Positions 1-5,605 of a DNA stretch of 5,921 bases are shown one piece after another; position 1 is the stretch's first letter; each line of letters starts with the position of its first letter. The notes under the pieces were generated by a model that had not been told where the DNA came from, searched no databases, and saw only the letters and a program-made list of their open reading frames with translations. A program made the translations under genes and the position numbers. The stretch comes from Bacillota bacterium (GTDB taxonomy: Bacteria; Bacillota_B; Desulfitobacteriia; Desulfitobacteriales; Desulfitobacteriaceae): contig JAJYAS010000248.1 in the NCBI GenBank assembly GCA_021779415.1, positions 1-5,921 of the forward strand. The letters are read 5' to 3'.

Positions 1-201
1 GACGCGGTACGGGCCGTCACCCGTGATGATTCCTCGTCCAAAGCAGATGCGACCGTTGCGAATATACGCACCTACGGTCATGTTGCTCTCGTGTCTATGG
101 ACAGCATAGGCTCCATTGGTCGTCTCTAGGTGGAGGTACACTTCGCGGTTGAGAAAACTGTCTAGTGCGGGTTGCACAATCGACTTATTAATTGGATTCA
201 T
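1..201 (-). CDS. yojF: YojF-like DUF1806 family protein, 5' part only (cut by window edge)
   Basis: The first 67 codons are present, starting with ATG at 201 and running off the left edge, so the C-terminal part is not visible. The segment VYLHLETTNGAYAVH (residues 21-35), then NMTVGAYIRNG (40-50) and GDGPYRV (61-67), closely resembles how I remember Bacillus YojF (DUF1806), a protein of about 115 residues with no established biochemical role. In Bacillus, yojF is next to yojG/bshB2, a bacillithiol-pathway deacetylase, so the gene beyond the edge may be a BshB2-like deacetylase; that is inference only. The start is supported by AAGGTGGTG eight bases upstream. No signal peptide or membrane segment is seen. 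GC is about 55%, higher than every other gene in the window. It follows the LysR gene by 37 bases on the same strand but has its own candidate promoter. Confidence 0.72.
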   Translation of the reverse strand, partial: MNPINKSIVQPALDSFLNREVYLHLETTNGAYAVHRHESNMTVGAYIRNGRICFGRGIITGDGPYRV

Positions 202-209
202 GAACTATT

Positions 210-218
210 CACCACCTT
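210..218 (-). promoter_or_regulatory. Ribosome binding site of the yojF-like gene
   Basis: AAGGTGGTG on the minus strand lies eight bases upstream of the ATG at 201. It is a long match to the 16S anti-Shine-Dalgarno sequence and fixes the start of the truncated gene. Confidence 0.7.
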
Positions 219-237
219 AAAAAATGCTTCGATTCTT

Positions 238-265
238 ATTATATATCGATTTCTCTTTTGTTCAA
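238..265 (-). promoter_or_regulatory. Candidate sigma-A promoter for the yojF-like gene
   Basis: On the minus strand TTGAAC (260-265) is separated by 16 bases from a perfect TATAAT (238-243). The element lies in the last codons and stop of the LysR gene, giving a predicted leader of about 30 bases before the yojF-like ATG. It suggests that this gene can be transcribed independently of the regulator, although read-through from the LysR gene is also possible because no terminator separates them. The -35 matches the consensus at four of six positions and the region is AT-rich, so a chance match is possible. Confidence 0.45.
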
Positions 266-1156
266 TTTTCTCCACGAAGTAAGGGCGAGGAGTTGCTCCG
301 TGAAACCTTCCATAGCCTCAGACGTTCCGTTATTTTCCGGTTCTATCAAATAAAATGGACGAGTAAGTGGCTTCCCCTTTATTCTGGTCGACTTTAATTC
401 CTTCGCATTTAACTCTTTTCGCATGATCCAACGTGAAACAAGTGCAATTCCTAAGCCCGCTGTAACTGCTTGTTTGACAGCTTGACCACTTCCAAAGACA
501 TAACTTTTTCTAACATTTAAGCCCCACTCTTCGAATAGCCTATCACTGAATGCACGAGTTCCGGAACCACTTTCTCTGAGAATCCATACTTGGTCTTGGA
601 GATGCTCTGAAGTAACAATGGGAAGTCTTGCCAAGGGATGTTGGTTAGGTACTACTAAAATTAGTTCATCTTCCATTAACTGGCGTACTTTTACGTCTGA
701 ATAATGGACTTCTCCTTCCACAAGGGCAATGTCTAAATGGTTATCTCGAAGCGTCTGAATTATCTGTTGCGTATTGCCAATAGACGTTTCAATCTCCACT
801 TTTGGATATTGAGCTGCAAATTCTGCCACAACAAAGGGCAAGATATACTCTCCGATCGTGTAGCTAGCTCCGACCTTCAAAGTCCCTGCAACCTCATTTG
901 ATAATTGCTTAATTTCCTTTTCAACCTTATCATGCAAACGCAAAACTTGTTTAGCATATCTATAATATATCTCGCCTGATTGCGTGAGTTCCAAATGGTT
1001 TGACGAACTATTAATGAGTTTTGTGCCGAGTTCTTCTTCCAAACGTTGGATATGCAAATTGACATCGGGATGGGATAGATAAAGTTCCTCAGCAGCACGT
1101 GAGAATTTTTTGTGCTCGACCACGGTAACGAAGGTTTTTAAGGGATCATTGACCAC
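239..1156 (-). CDS. LysR-family transcriptional regulator (CysL/YwfK-like)
   Basis: This 305-residue protein has the usual LysR length and layout. A winged helix-turn-helix occupies about residues 1-60 (KKFSRAAEELYLSHPDV at 16-32, LEEELGTKL at 39-47), a linker helix about 63-90, and a two-lobed effector-binding domain about 92-295. GASYTIGEYILP (96-107) and RESGSGTR (194-201) are of the kind seen in the CysL/YwfK/CbbR branch, where ligands are often sulfur or carbon metabolites; the actual ligand cannot be read here. The start is GTG, supported by AGAGGTG six bases upstream. The recognition helix reads LSHPDVNLHI where the family normally has something like LSQPAVSxHI, so operator specificity may be unusual. 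The gene is divergent from truA, an unlikely regulatory target, and is followed by the yojF-like gene. Assignment to LysR is secure; the subfamily is a tentative judgement. Confidence 0.92.
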   Translation of the reverse strand: MVNDPLKTFVTVVEHKKFSRAAEELYLSHPDVNLHIQRLEEELGTKLINSSSNHLELTQSGEIYYRYAKQVLRLHDKVEKEIKQLSNEVAGTLKVGASYTIGEYILPFVVAEFAAQYPKVEIETSIGNTQQIIQTLRDNHLDIALVEGEVHYSDVKVRQLMEDELILVVPNQHPLARLPIVTSEHLQDQVWILRESGSGTRAFSDRLFEEWGLNVRKSYVFGSGQAVKQAVTAGLGIALVSRWIMRKELNAKELKSTRIKGKPLTRPFYLIEPENNGTSEAMEGFTEQLLALTSWRKLNKREIDI

Positions 1157-1162
1157 AACTTA

Positions 1163-1169
1163 CACCTCT
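1163..1169 (-). promoter_or_regulatory. Ribosome binding site supporting the GTG start of the LysR gene
   Basis: AGAGGTG on the minus strand ends six bases before the GTG at 1156. The only nearby ATG in another register would give an unrelated peptide, so this site decides for the GTG start. Confidence 0.65.
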
Positions 1170-1194
1170 AGTTTCTTGATGTCCTACTAGGTTG

Positions 1195-1207
1195 ATCATT
1201 TAATGAT
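1195..1207. promoter_or_regulatory. Inverted repeat over the LysR promoter, possible autoregulatory operator
   Basis: ATCATT and AATGAT flank a single T, a perfect 6-bp inverted repeat covering the -10 and presumed transcription start of the LysR gene. LysR proteins commonly repress their own gene through sites placed like this. The dyad is short and AT-rich. A similar, less symmetrical element occurs about 60 bases further upstream (1241-1263), which raises the likelihood of a real paired site. Confidence 0.35.
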
Positions 1208-1231
1208 ACTTCTTTTCCTACAACTTCACAA
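1203..1231 (-). promoter_or_regulatory. Candidate sigma-A promoter of the LysR gene
   Basis: On the minus strand TTGTGA (1226-1231) and TATCAT (1203-1208) are separated by exactly 17 bases. They match the consensus at four and five of six positions. Transcription would begin near 1196, leaving a leader of about 40 bases before the GTG. The -10 lies within an inverted repeat (1195-1207), the layout expected for autorepression by a LysR protein. No better promoter for this gene was seen in the divergent region. Confidence 0.45.
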
Positions 1232-1240
1232 CGTCTAGCG

Positions 1241-1263
1241 CCTTACTAAGTTTAATCATTATA
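1241..1263. repeat. Second copy of the CCT(T)ACTA-GTT-ATCATT element
   Basis: CCTTACTAAGTTTAATCATT here resembles CCTACTAGGTTGATCATT at 1183-1200, with one inserted base on each side of the GTT core and two substitutions. The copies are in the same orientation and about 59-60 bases apart. Two such elements flanking the LysR promoter could be the recognition and activation half-sites of the regulator, but no binding evidence exists. Confidence 0.3.
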
Positions 1264-1285
1264 AATTCCCCTTTGATAATTATTG

Positions 1286-1295
1286 TAGTATACTA
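1286..1295. repeat. Perfect 10-bp palindrome TAGTATACTA upstream of truA
   Basis: TAGTATACTA is its own reverse complement and lies in the divergent region about 90 bases before the truA start. It contains TATACT, which resembles a -10 box, but no convincing -35 sits 16-18 bases upstream (TTCCCC at 17). It could be an operator or part of the truA promoter; in AT-rich DNA it may also be chance. Confidence 0.25.
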
Positions 1296-1367
1296 ACATG
1301 TATCCATAAAACGGTTATCGCTTAGTTGGATGCAAGGTAAAGGCAAAAACGGTATTAAAATTAAATT

Positions 1368-1375
1368 AAAGGTGG
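1368..1375 (+). promoter_or_regulatory. Ribosome binding site deciding the truA start
   Basis: AAAGGTGG lies five bases upstream of the ATG at 1381. The alternative in-frame ATG at 1330 has no comparable site and would add 17 lysine-rich residues that do not align with TruA. Confidence 0.7.
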
Positions 1376-1380
1376 AACTT

Positions 1381-2118
1381 ATGAGAAATTTAAAAATGAC
1401 GATTACTTACGACGGTTTCAAATATAAAGGATGGCAAAAGCAAAAAGAGAATGATCTAACGATACAAGGTAAACTAGAAGCAGTATTATCTAAAATGACA
1501 GGAGAAGCGATTCAGCTCGTAGGGTGTGGAAGAACCGATTCAGGGGTACATGCTGAAAATTACATTGCAAATTTCCATACTAAGTGTGCTTTTAGTATCA
1601 ACACAATGTTGGATTATTTATATGAGTATTTACCAGAAGATATAGTCGTTAAATCCATTGAAAATGTAGCGGAGAGATTTCACGCCAGATATAATGTAAA
1701 ATCAAAAACTTATGTTTATAGAATAAATAACAACAAATTTAGAGATGTGTTTAACAGGAAGTATTCCTATCACCTTGCGGATAAACTGAACTTAACAGCA
1801 ATGAGAAATGCTTCAGAGGTTTTAATCGGCAGTCATGATTTCCAAAGTTTCAGTAACTCGAAAAATAGTGACAAATCGACGAGTAGAACGATTAATTATA
1901 TCAATATAACTGAACAGGATGGCCTGATAGAAATAGAAGTCAATGGAAATGGATTCTTGTGGAATATGGTTAGAATCATTGTCGGAACACTCATTGAAGT
2001 AGGTAAAGAGAATCTTAAGCCAATAGATGTTGAAAAAGCATTAAATGAAAAGAAGCGATGGGAAGCGGGACCCTTAGCCCAAGCCAAGGGCTTATTCTTA
2101 AGAGAAGTTCAATATTAA
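1381..2118 (+). CDS. truA: tRNA pseudouridine synthase A
   Basis: TruA isomerises uridines 38-40 in the tRNA anticodon arm to pseudouridine in the cytoplasm. From the ATG at 1381 the protein has 245 residues, the normal TruA length. The opening MRNLKMTITYDG and GWQKQ are typical of TruA N-termini. GCGRTDSGVHA (48-58) holds the catalytic aspartate at residue 53. KTYVYRI, SHDFQSFSN and FLWNMVRIIVG are the later conserved blocks, and the end AGPLAQAKGLFLREVQY has the usual TruA C-terminal form. An in-frame ATG exists at 1330, but AAAGGTGG five bases before 1381 and family alignment favour the later start. The gene is alone, not in the common ecfT-truA-rplM-rpsI setting, and its GC (about 35% by my count) is well below that of its neighbours, so it may be a second, transferred copy. 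All key residues are present, so it is probably active. Confidence 0.93.
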   Translation: MRNLKMTITYDGFKYKGWQKQKENDLTIQGKLEAVLSKMTGEAIQLVGCGRTDSGVHAENYIANFHTKCAFSINTMLDYLYEYLPEDIVVKSIENVAERFHARYNVKSKTYVYRINNNKFRDVFNRKYSYHLADKLNLTAMRNASEVLIGSHDFQSFSNSKNSDKSTSRTINYINITEQDGLIEIEVNGNGFLWNMVRIIVGTLIEVGKENLKPIDVEKALNEKKRWEAGPLAQAKGLFLREVQY

Positions 2119-2141
2119 GGATAATTCATTTTTGCTACTTC

Positions 2142-2183
2142 AAAAATGCTCCCAAGAGAAGGAATTCTCTTAGGAGCATTTTT
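2142..2183. terminator. Strong bidirectional intrinsic terminator between truA and the lct operon remnant
   Basis: Two 19-base arms (2142-2160 and 2165-2183) pair at 18 of 19 positions, the only mismatch being C2153/A2172, around a GGAA loop of the GNRA type. The core contains ATGCTCC and GGAGCAT, and the outer ends are five A and five T, so each strand gives a hairpin followed by a U-tract. It lies 23 bases after the truA stop and also downstream of the minus-strand genes, so it can end transcription from both sides. Confidence 0.88.
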
Positions 2184-2206
2184 GTGTGTTTCTACGATGG
2201 GCTTTT

Positions 2207-2572
2207 TCACATCCCGGGTAGTCTCGGGATTTTGTTCATTTTGGAAAGTTTATAATAAACTCCCCACCCTTTTTTTAACCAATGTCCCAAAACATGCAGA
2301 AGAAGCATGGTTTCTTTGGTATTGCCGCGCTGGACATAGGCTGCAGCATTACCGCTGTCCATGACACAAAGGATGCTTAGGTGTTGTTGATAGCCCAAAA
2401 AGTCCTCCAATGGCAAAAACCTTTTCATATCATCTACCTGACAATAATCATTGATTTTGACAAAACCTGCTTTATTCAGAGGTAAGTCTGAAGTCTGGAA
2501 AGCTTTGTGCCCGGCACCTGCAGAAATGAACATGGTAAAATCACTAATAATTTTAGTATCGTCTTCTACATT
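2207..2572 (-). pseudogene. Decayed C-terminal remnant of an FAD/NAD-linked oxidoreductase, probably sulfide:quinone reductase-like
   Basis: From ATG 2533 an open frame of 108 residues runs to TGA at 2207-2209. Residue blocks FISAGAGHK, LPLNKAGFVKINDYCQV, then LSILCVMDSGNAAAYVQ and a tail GHWLKKGWGVYYKLSKM-KIPRLPGM look like the C-terminal third of flavoprotein oxidoreductases of the sulfide:quinone reductase/NDH-2 type, which in full are about 380-430 residues. Similar-looking sequence (VEDDTKIISDFT) continues in frame upstream of the ATG as far as about 2570, overlapping the lctP stop. The N-terminal FAD and NAD Rossmann domains are absent. Between NDYCQV and HLSILCVMD the stretch expected to contain the conserved GD FAD-contact motif is replaced by about 20 unfamiliar residues, suggesting an internal in-frame deletion. 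No Shine-Dalgarno site precedes the ATG. I infer a nonfunctional remnant, transcribed at most as the tail of the lactate operon. Family naming is from memory and moderate in certainty. Confidence 0.6.
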
Positions 2573-4086
2573 CCAAAGAGCTTGGGCCCGAGGTATACAA
2601 TCAATCCCAAGATGAGGACATAGGCAAGGCAGAATTTTAGAGTCGCTTTTAGAAGTTTACCCTCTGATCCAATAATTCCAGTTGCTGCCGTGGCCACGGC
2701 TATACTTTGTGGGGAGATCATCTTACCAGCTGTAGCGCCGCCGGTATTAGCAGCCGCTAACCAGTAAGGACTTAAGTGCAAATTGTTTGCTACTTGAACC
2801 TGTAAGGGTCCAAACAAGATATTTGCTGAGGTGTCACTGCCTGTGACAAAGGTTCCTAGAGCACCCATGACAGGGGCAATAATGGGATAGAAACTTCCTG
2901 TGACTGCTACCAGTACTACTGCAATAGAAGCAATCATCCCACTATAGCTCATTACCTTGGCGAGAGCGACAATGGCCAAGATGGTGACGCCGGATTTAGT
3001 CATTTGCTTGCAAGTTTTAAACAGAACACTTAGGATTTCTTTGAACTTAGCACCTTGAATAAGACCACCAACAAAGGTTGCTAATATAATAAGGGTTCCG
3101 GGATTTGCAATCCATAAAAATGAATCAGGTTTGGCGTGAGGGCCGTTGTAAATTTTAAATATACTCTGAATTGAAGATAATGGTTTTTCAATAGTAGGGA
3201 ATAAGGAACTTGTGAGAAGTACAAATGCGAGAACAAGAATGAAAGGCACCCAAGCAAGGAGACCTTGTTTAAGTGAGATTTTTTCCATTTGAGACGTTGT
3301 GTTCTTATAAAATACTTTAGCAATTATAACCGTCACGATGATACTGATAAGCGAGCCAAGGAGTGCTGGAAGCGCTGGGCCCATATAACGAGCTATTAGA
3401 AGTTCTGGAAGTGCAAAGGCTAGACCAGAAGCAAGGGAAATAAAGACAACTCCCTTCGCAGCTTTGACACTTTTGCCTGTCAGCATCACCAATATTAGAG
3501 GGACTATGACTATTAAACCTACTAATTGGATCGCTACTGAGTAGCTTAACGTCGATGCATTAAGTCCTGCCACCTCAGCTAACGTTGTTACAGGTAATCC
3601 TATGGCCCCAAAAGCTGTTGGGGTAGTATTAGCAATTAGACAAATCATAGCGGCAAAGACCGGATCGAAGCCTAACGCAGCCATAATACTTGCAGGTATT
3701 GCAACCGCTGTACCAAATCCTGCTGTTGCTTCAAGAAACCCACCAAAACCCCAAGCCAGAATTAACACTAGAATTCTTTTGTCGGTGGTGATACTTGTCA
3801 TCATTTTCTTGATAACTTCCATACTTCCGGTATGAATGGAGAGATTGTAGGTAAATACTGCTGCAATAATGACAATAATAATCGGCCAAAAAGCAATGGC
3901 AAATCCTTCAAGAGTAGCGGTAAGAGCCTGGTTAATGGGCATCTTCCAAACTAGAACGGCGAGAAAGATGGTTAAGAGTAGAGTGAATGCAGTGGTTTTA
4001 TGGCTTGGTAATTTCATGACCCCGAGGGAAACCATGAGCCATACAATAGGGATGAGAGCTGCGAAAAATTGCACATAAGAATTCAT
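2566..4086 (-). CDS. lctP: L-lactate permease (LctP family)
   Basis: This 506-residue integral membrane protein belongs to the LctP/LldP family, which imports lactate (also glycolate) with protons across the cytoplasmic membrane; members are usually about 500-560 residues. A dozen or so hydrophobic segments span its length. Family blocks are clear: GFLEATAGFGTA (116-127), ANTTPTAFGAIG (152-163), TGSDTSAN (415-422) and GGATAGKMISPQS (449-461). The start is ATG with AGAGGAGG six bases upstream, the strongest ribosome site in the window. It follows the lactate dehydrogenase gene by 78 bases that contain a hairpin, and corresponds to lctE in the Acetobacterium woodii lct operon. Its TAG stop directly abuts the oxidoreductase remnant. 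No frame damage was seen. The family is secure; stereopreference for D- or L-lactate cannot be read from sequence. Confidence 0.95.
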   Translation of the reverse strand: MNSYVQFFAALIPIVWLMVSLGVMKLPSHKTTAFTLLLTIFLAVLVWKMPINQALTATLEGFAIAFWPIIIVIIAAVFTYNLSIHTGSMEVIKKMMTSITTDKRILVLILAWGFGGFLEATAGFGTAVAIPASIMAALGFDPVFAAMICLIANTTPTAFGAIGLPVTTLAEVAGLNASTLSYSVAIQLVGLIVIVPLILVMLTGKSVKAAKGVVFISLASGLAFALPELLIARYMGPALPALLGSLISIIVTVIIAKVFYKNTTSQMEKISLKQGLLAWVPFILVLAFVLLTSSLFPTIEKPLSSIQSIFKIYNGPHAKPDSFLWIANPGTLIILATFVGGLIQGAKFKEILSVLFKTCKQMTKSGVTILAIVALAKVMSYSGMIASIAVVLVAVTGSFYPIIAPVMGALGTFVTGSDTSANILFGPLQVQVANNLHLSPYWLAAANTGGATAGKMISPQSIAVATAATGIIGSEGKLLKATLKFCLAYVLILGLIVYLGPKLFGM

Positions 4087-4092
4087 GGTTAG

Positions 4093-4100
4093 CCTCCTCT
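4093..4100 (-). promoter_or_regulatory. Strong ribosome binding site of lctP
   Basis: AGAGGAGG ends six bases before the ATG at 4086. It is a near-perfect Shine-Dalgarno and may help keep permease synthesis up behind the intergenic hairpin. Confidence 0.75.
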
Positions 4101-4126
4101 GTATAGTTCGTAATATTAAAGTTCCG

Positions 4127-4160
4127 AGATCGCCAACACCTCGATAGGTATTGGCGATTT
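4127..4160 (-). promoter_or_regulatory. Intercistronic hairpin between lactate dehydrogenase and lctP
   Basis: ATCGCCAA-C-ACCT (4129-4141) pairs with AGGT-A-TTGGCGAT (4146-4158) around a four-base loop, 12 of 13 positions, with further A-T and G-T pairs outside. It starts four bases after the dehydrogenase stop in the direction of transcription. What follows the stem is CTCGGAACTTTAATATT rather than a run of U, so it is a poor terminator. More likely roles are protecting the 3' end of the upstream message, a processing site, or partial attenuation that lowers lctP relative to the dehydrogenase. Confidence 0.6.
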
Positions 4161-4164
4161 AGGT

Positions 4165-5565
4165 CTACTCGCAAACTTTTCCAGGATTGAGAATATTTTT
4201 AGGGTCAAAGGCTAGTTTGATATTTCTCATTAGTTCTAGATATTCAGATTCATATTGCTCAAACATATATCCTTTTTTAGCGTAGCCAATACCGTGTTCT
4301 CCCGATACTAATCCTTCGAGTTCACGGGATTTGCGATACATAGCTTCAAATACTTCTGAGAGTTTCTCTTTCCATGCCTCATCGGAAAGCTCATCCTTTA
4401 ACACATAGACGTGTAAATTTCCATCGCCAGCATGCCCGAAACTTCTTATTCTTACATTAAATTGTTCTTGAAGAAGATGGGTGTACTTAATAAATTCGGC
4501 CACTTTATTGCGCGGAACAACGACGTCGCATTCGTCCATGTCAGACGTCGAGGCTTTAACCGCTTCTAAAAAAGCTCCACGGGCAGACCAAACTGCTTCC
4601 TTTCGTTCGTCCGTGTCTATGATAAAGGCATCGAGAGCACCTTCTTCGAGGCAGATGTTGGCTACTTTCTCGTAGTCTTTTTCTAGTTGTTCACTGCTAT
4701 TGCCATCAAAAGTTAACAAGAGATACGCATCCGAAGAGTTATCGGGAAATTTTTTACCCAAAAATTCTTCAGCAGCAAGAATAACTTCTCTCTGCATAAA
4801 TTCAATGGCGGTTGGGATTGATTTAGATTTTATAATTTTAGGAACGGTGCTAATGGCCTTATCTAGATCAGGAAAGGGAATTAACAGGGAGATTGCTTTT
4901 TTAGGGAGAGGGATAAGTTTCAATATCGCTTTAGTAACAATACCTAACGTTCCTTCCGAGCCACAGATTAAGTCTTTTATGCTATAACCGGAAGAATTCT
5001 TAACGACTTTTCCTCCGACATTAATGACGGCTCCAGTAGGTAGAACGACTTCTAACCCTCTGATATAATCTCTCGTCACTCCATACTTAACAGCTCTCAT
5101 TCCACCAGCATTGGTATTGATGTTTCCGGCAATTGTAGCCGATTTTTCACCTGGGTCTGGTGGGTAGAATAAATCATGGTCTTCTACATATTTGCTTATT
5201 TCCATGAGTAGCACGCCGGGTTCCAGGGTGAGGGTTAGGTTTTCCTCGTCTATTTCAAGGATCTTGTTCATGCCGCACATATTCATCATGATTCCACCGA
5301 AGATAGGAACGGATGCACCAACAAGCCCTGTTCCAGATCCTCTAGCTACAACCGGAATATTGTTTTCATAGGCATAGGTCATGATTTTTGACACTTCATC
5401 GGTTGATAGAACGTCCACCAAAACGTCCGGCAATTTGCTTATTCCGCCCAACTCGTCATGACTAAAATCTTCATTAATCGCTTCGCCCGTGTAAACTCGC
5501 TCTTCTCCCAATATCGAAACTAAAAACTCTCTATCCTTAGCATCAATTGTTTTATAATTATGCAT
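4165..5565 (-). CDS. lctD: FAD-binding lactate dehydrogenase, GlcD/LctD family
   Basis: This 466-residue flavoenzyme belongs to the GlcD/D-lactate dehydrogenase family. The N-terminal PCMH-type FAD domain is shown by [13 protein letters not shown] (73-85), [20 protein letters not shown] (135-154) and [14 protein letters not shown] (202-215). The C-terminal cap/substrate domain has HAGDGNLH (378-385) and SGEHGIG (421-427), whose histidines resemble metal/substrate ligands in related 2-hydroxyacid dehydrogenases, then [11 protein letters not shown] (453-463). It would oxidise lactate to pyruvate in the cytoplasm. It lies 40 bases after etfA and before a lactate permease, as lctD does in Acetobacterium woodii, where LctD with EtfBA couples lactate oxidation to NAD+ reduction using reduced ferredoxin. 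Glycolate or another 2-hydroxyacid remains possible, but the permease favours lactate. The start is supported by GGAGGGG five bases upstream. Confidence 0.9.
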   Translation of the reverse strand: MHNYKTIDAKDREFLVSILGEERVYTGEAINEDFSHDELGGISKLPDVLVDVLSTDEVSKIMTYAYENNIPVVARGSGTGLVGASVPIFGGIMMNMCGMNKILEIDEENLTLTLEPGVLLMEISKYVEDHDLFYPPDPGEKSATIAGNINTNAGGMRAVKYGVTRDYIRGLEVVLPTGAVINVGGKVVKNSSGYSIKDLICGSEGTLGIVTKAILKLIPLPKKAISLLIPFPDLDKAISTVPKIIKSKSIPTAIEFMQREVILAAEEFLGKKFPDNSSDAYLLLTFDGNSSEQLEKDYEKVANICLEEGALDAFIIDTDERKEAVWSARGAFLEAVKASTSDMDECDVVVPRNKVAEFIKYTHLLQEQFNVRIRSFGHAGDGNLHVYVLKDELSDEAWKEKLSEVFEAMYRKSRELEGLVSGEHGIGYAKKGYMFEQYESEYLELMRNIKLAFDPKNILNPGKVCE

Positions 5566-5570
5566 GAAAT

Positions 5571-5577
5571 CCCCTCC
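5571..5577 (-). promoter_or_regulatory. Ribosome binding site of the lactate dehydrogenase gene
   Basis: GGAGGGG ends five bases before the ATG at 5565, inside the 40-base gap after etfA. No promoter or terminator was recognised in that gap, consistent with co-transcription. Confidence 0.65.
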
Positions 5578-5605
5578 ACAATTTTATATCAGATTCCCCT
5601 TATCA

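Noticed and set aside
1252..1280. TTAATC-N17-GATAAT as the truA promoter
   Set aside because: The -35 matches only three of six positions and the region is AT-rich; too weak to list as a feature, though nothing better was found.
1330..1380. Upstream in-frame ATG as the truA start (262-residue form)
   Set aside because: The extra 17 residues do not resemble TruA and lack a ribosome site, while the ATG at 1381 has AAAGGTGG at good spacing.
2211..2233. ATCCCG/CGGGAT stem followed by TTTT on the plus strand, a possible second truA terminator
   Set aside because: The stem is only six base pairs with an eight-base loop, it lies inside the coding remnant (IPRLPGM), and the much stronger terminator at 2142-2183 precedes it.
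3602..4078. Plus-strand open frames opposite lctP and, similarly, opposite the dehydrogenase gene at 4481-4987
   Set aside because: They are antisense shadows of well-supported minus-strand genes, with no recognisable protein family.
4127..4160. Hairpin read as an intrinsic terminator of the lactate dehydrogenase gene
   Set aside because: No U-tract follows the stem in the direction of transcription, and lctP lies directly downstream in the same pathway.
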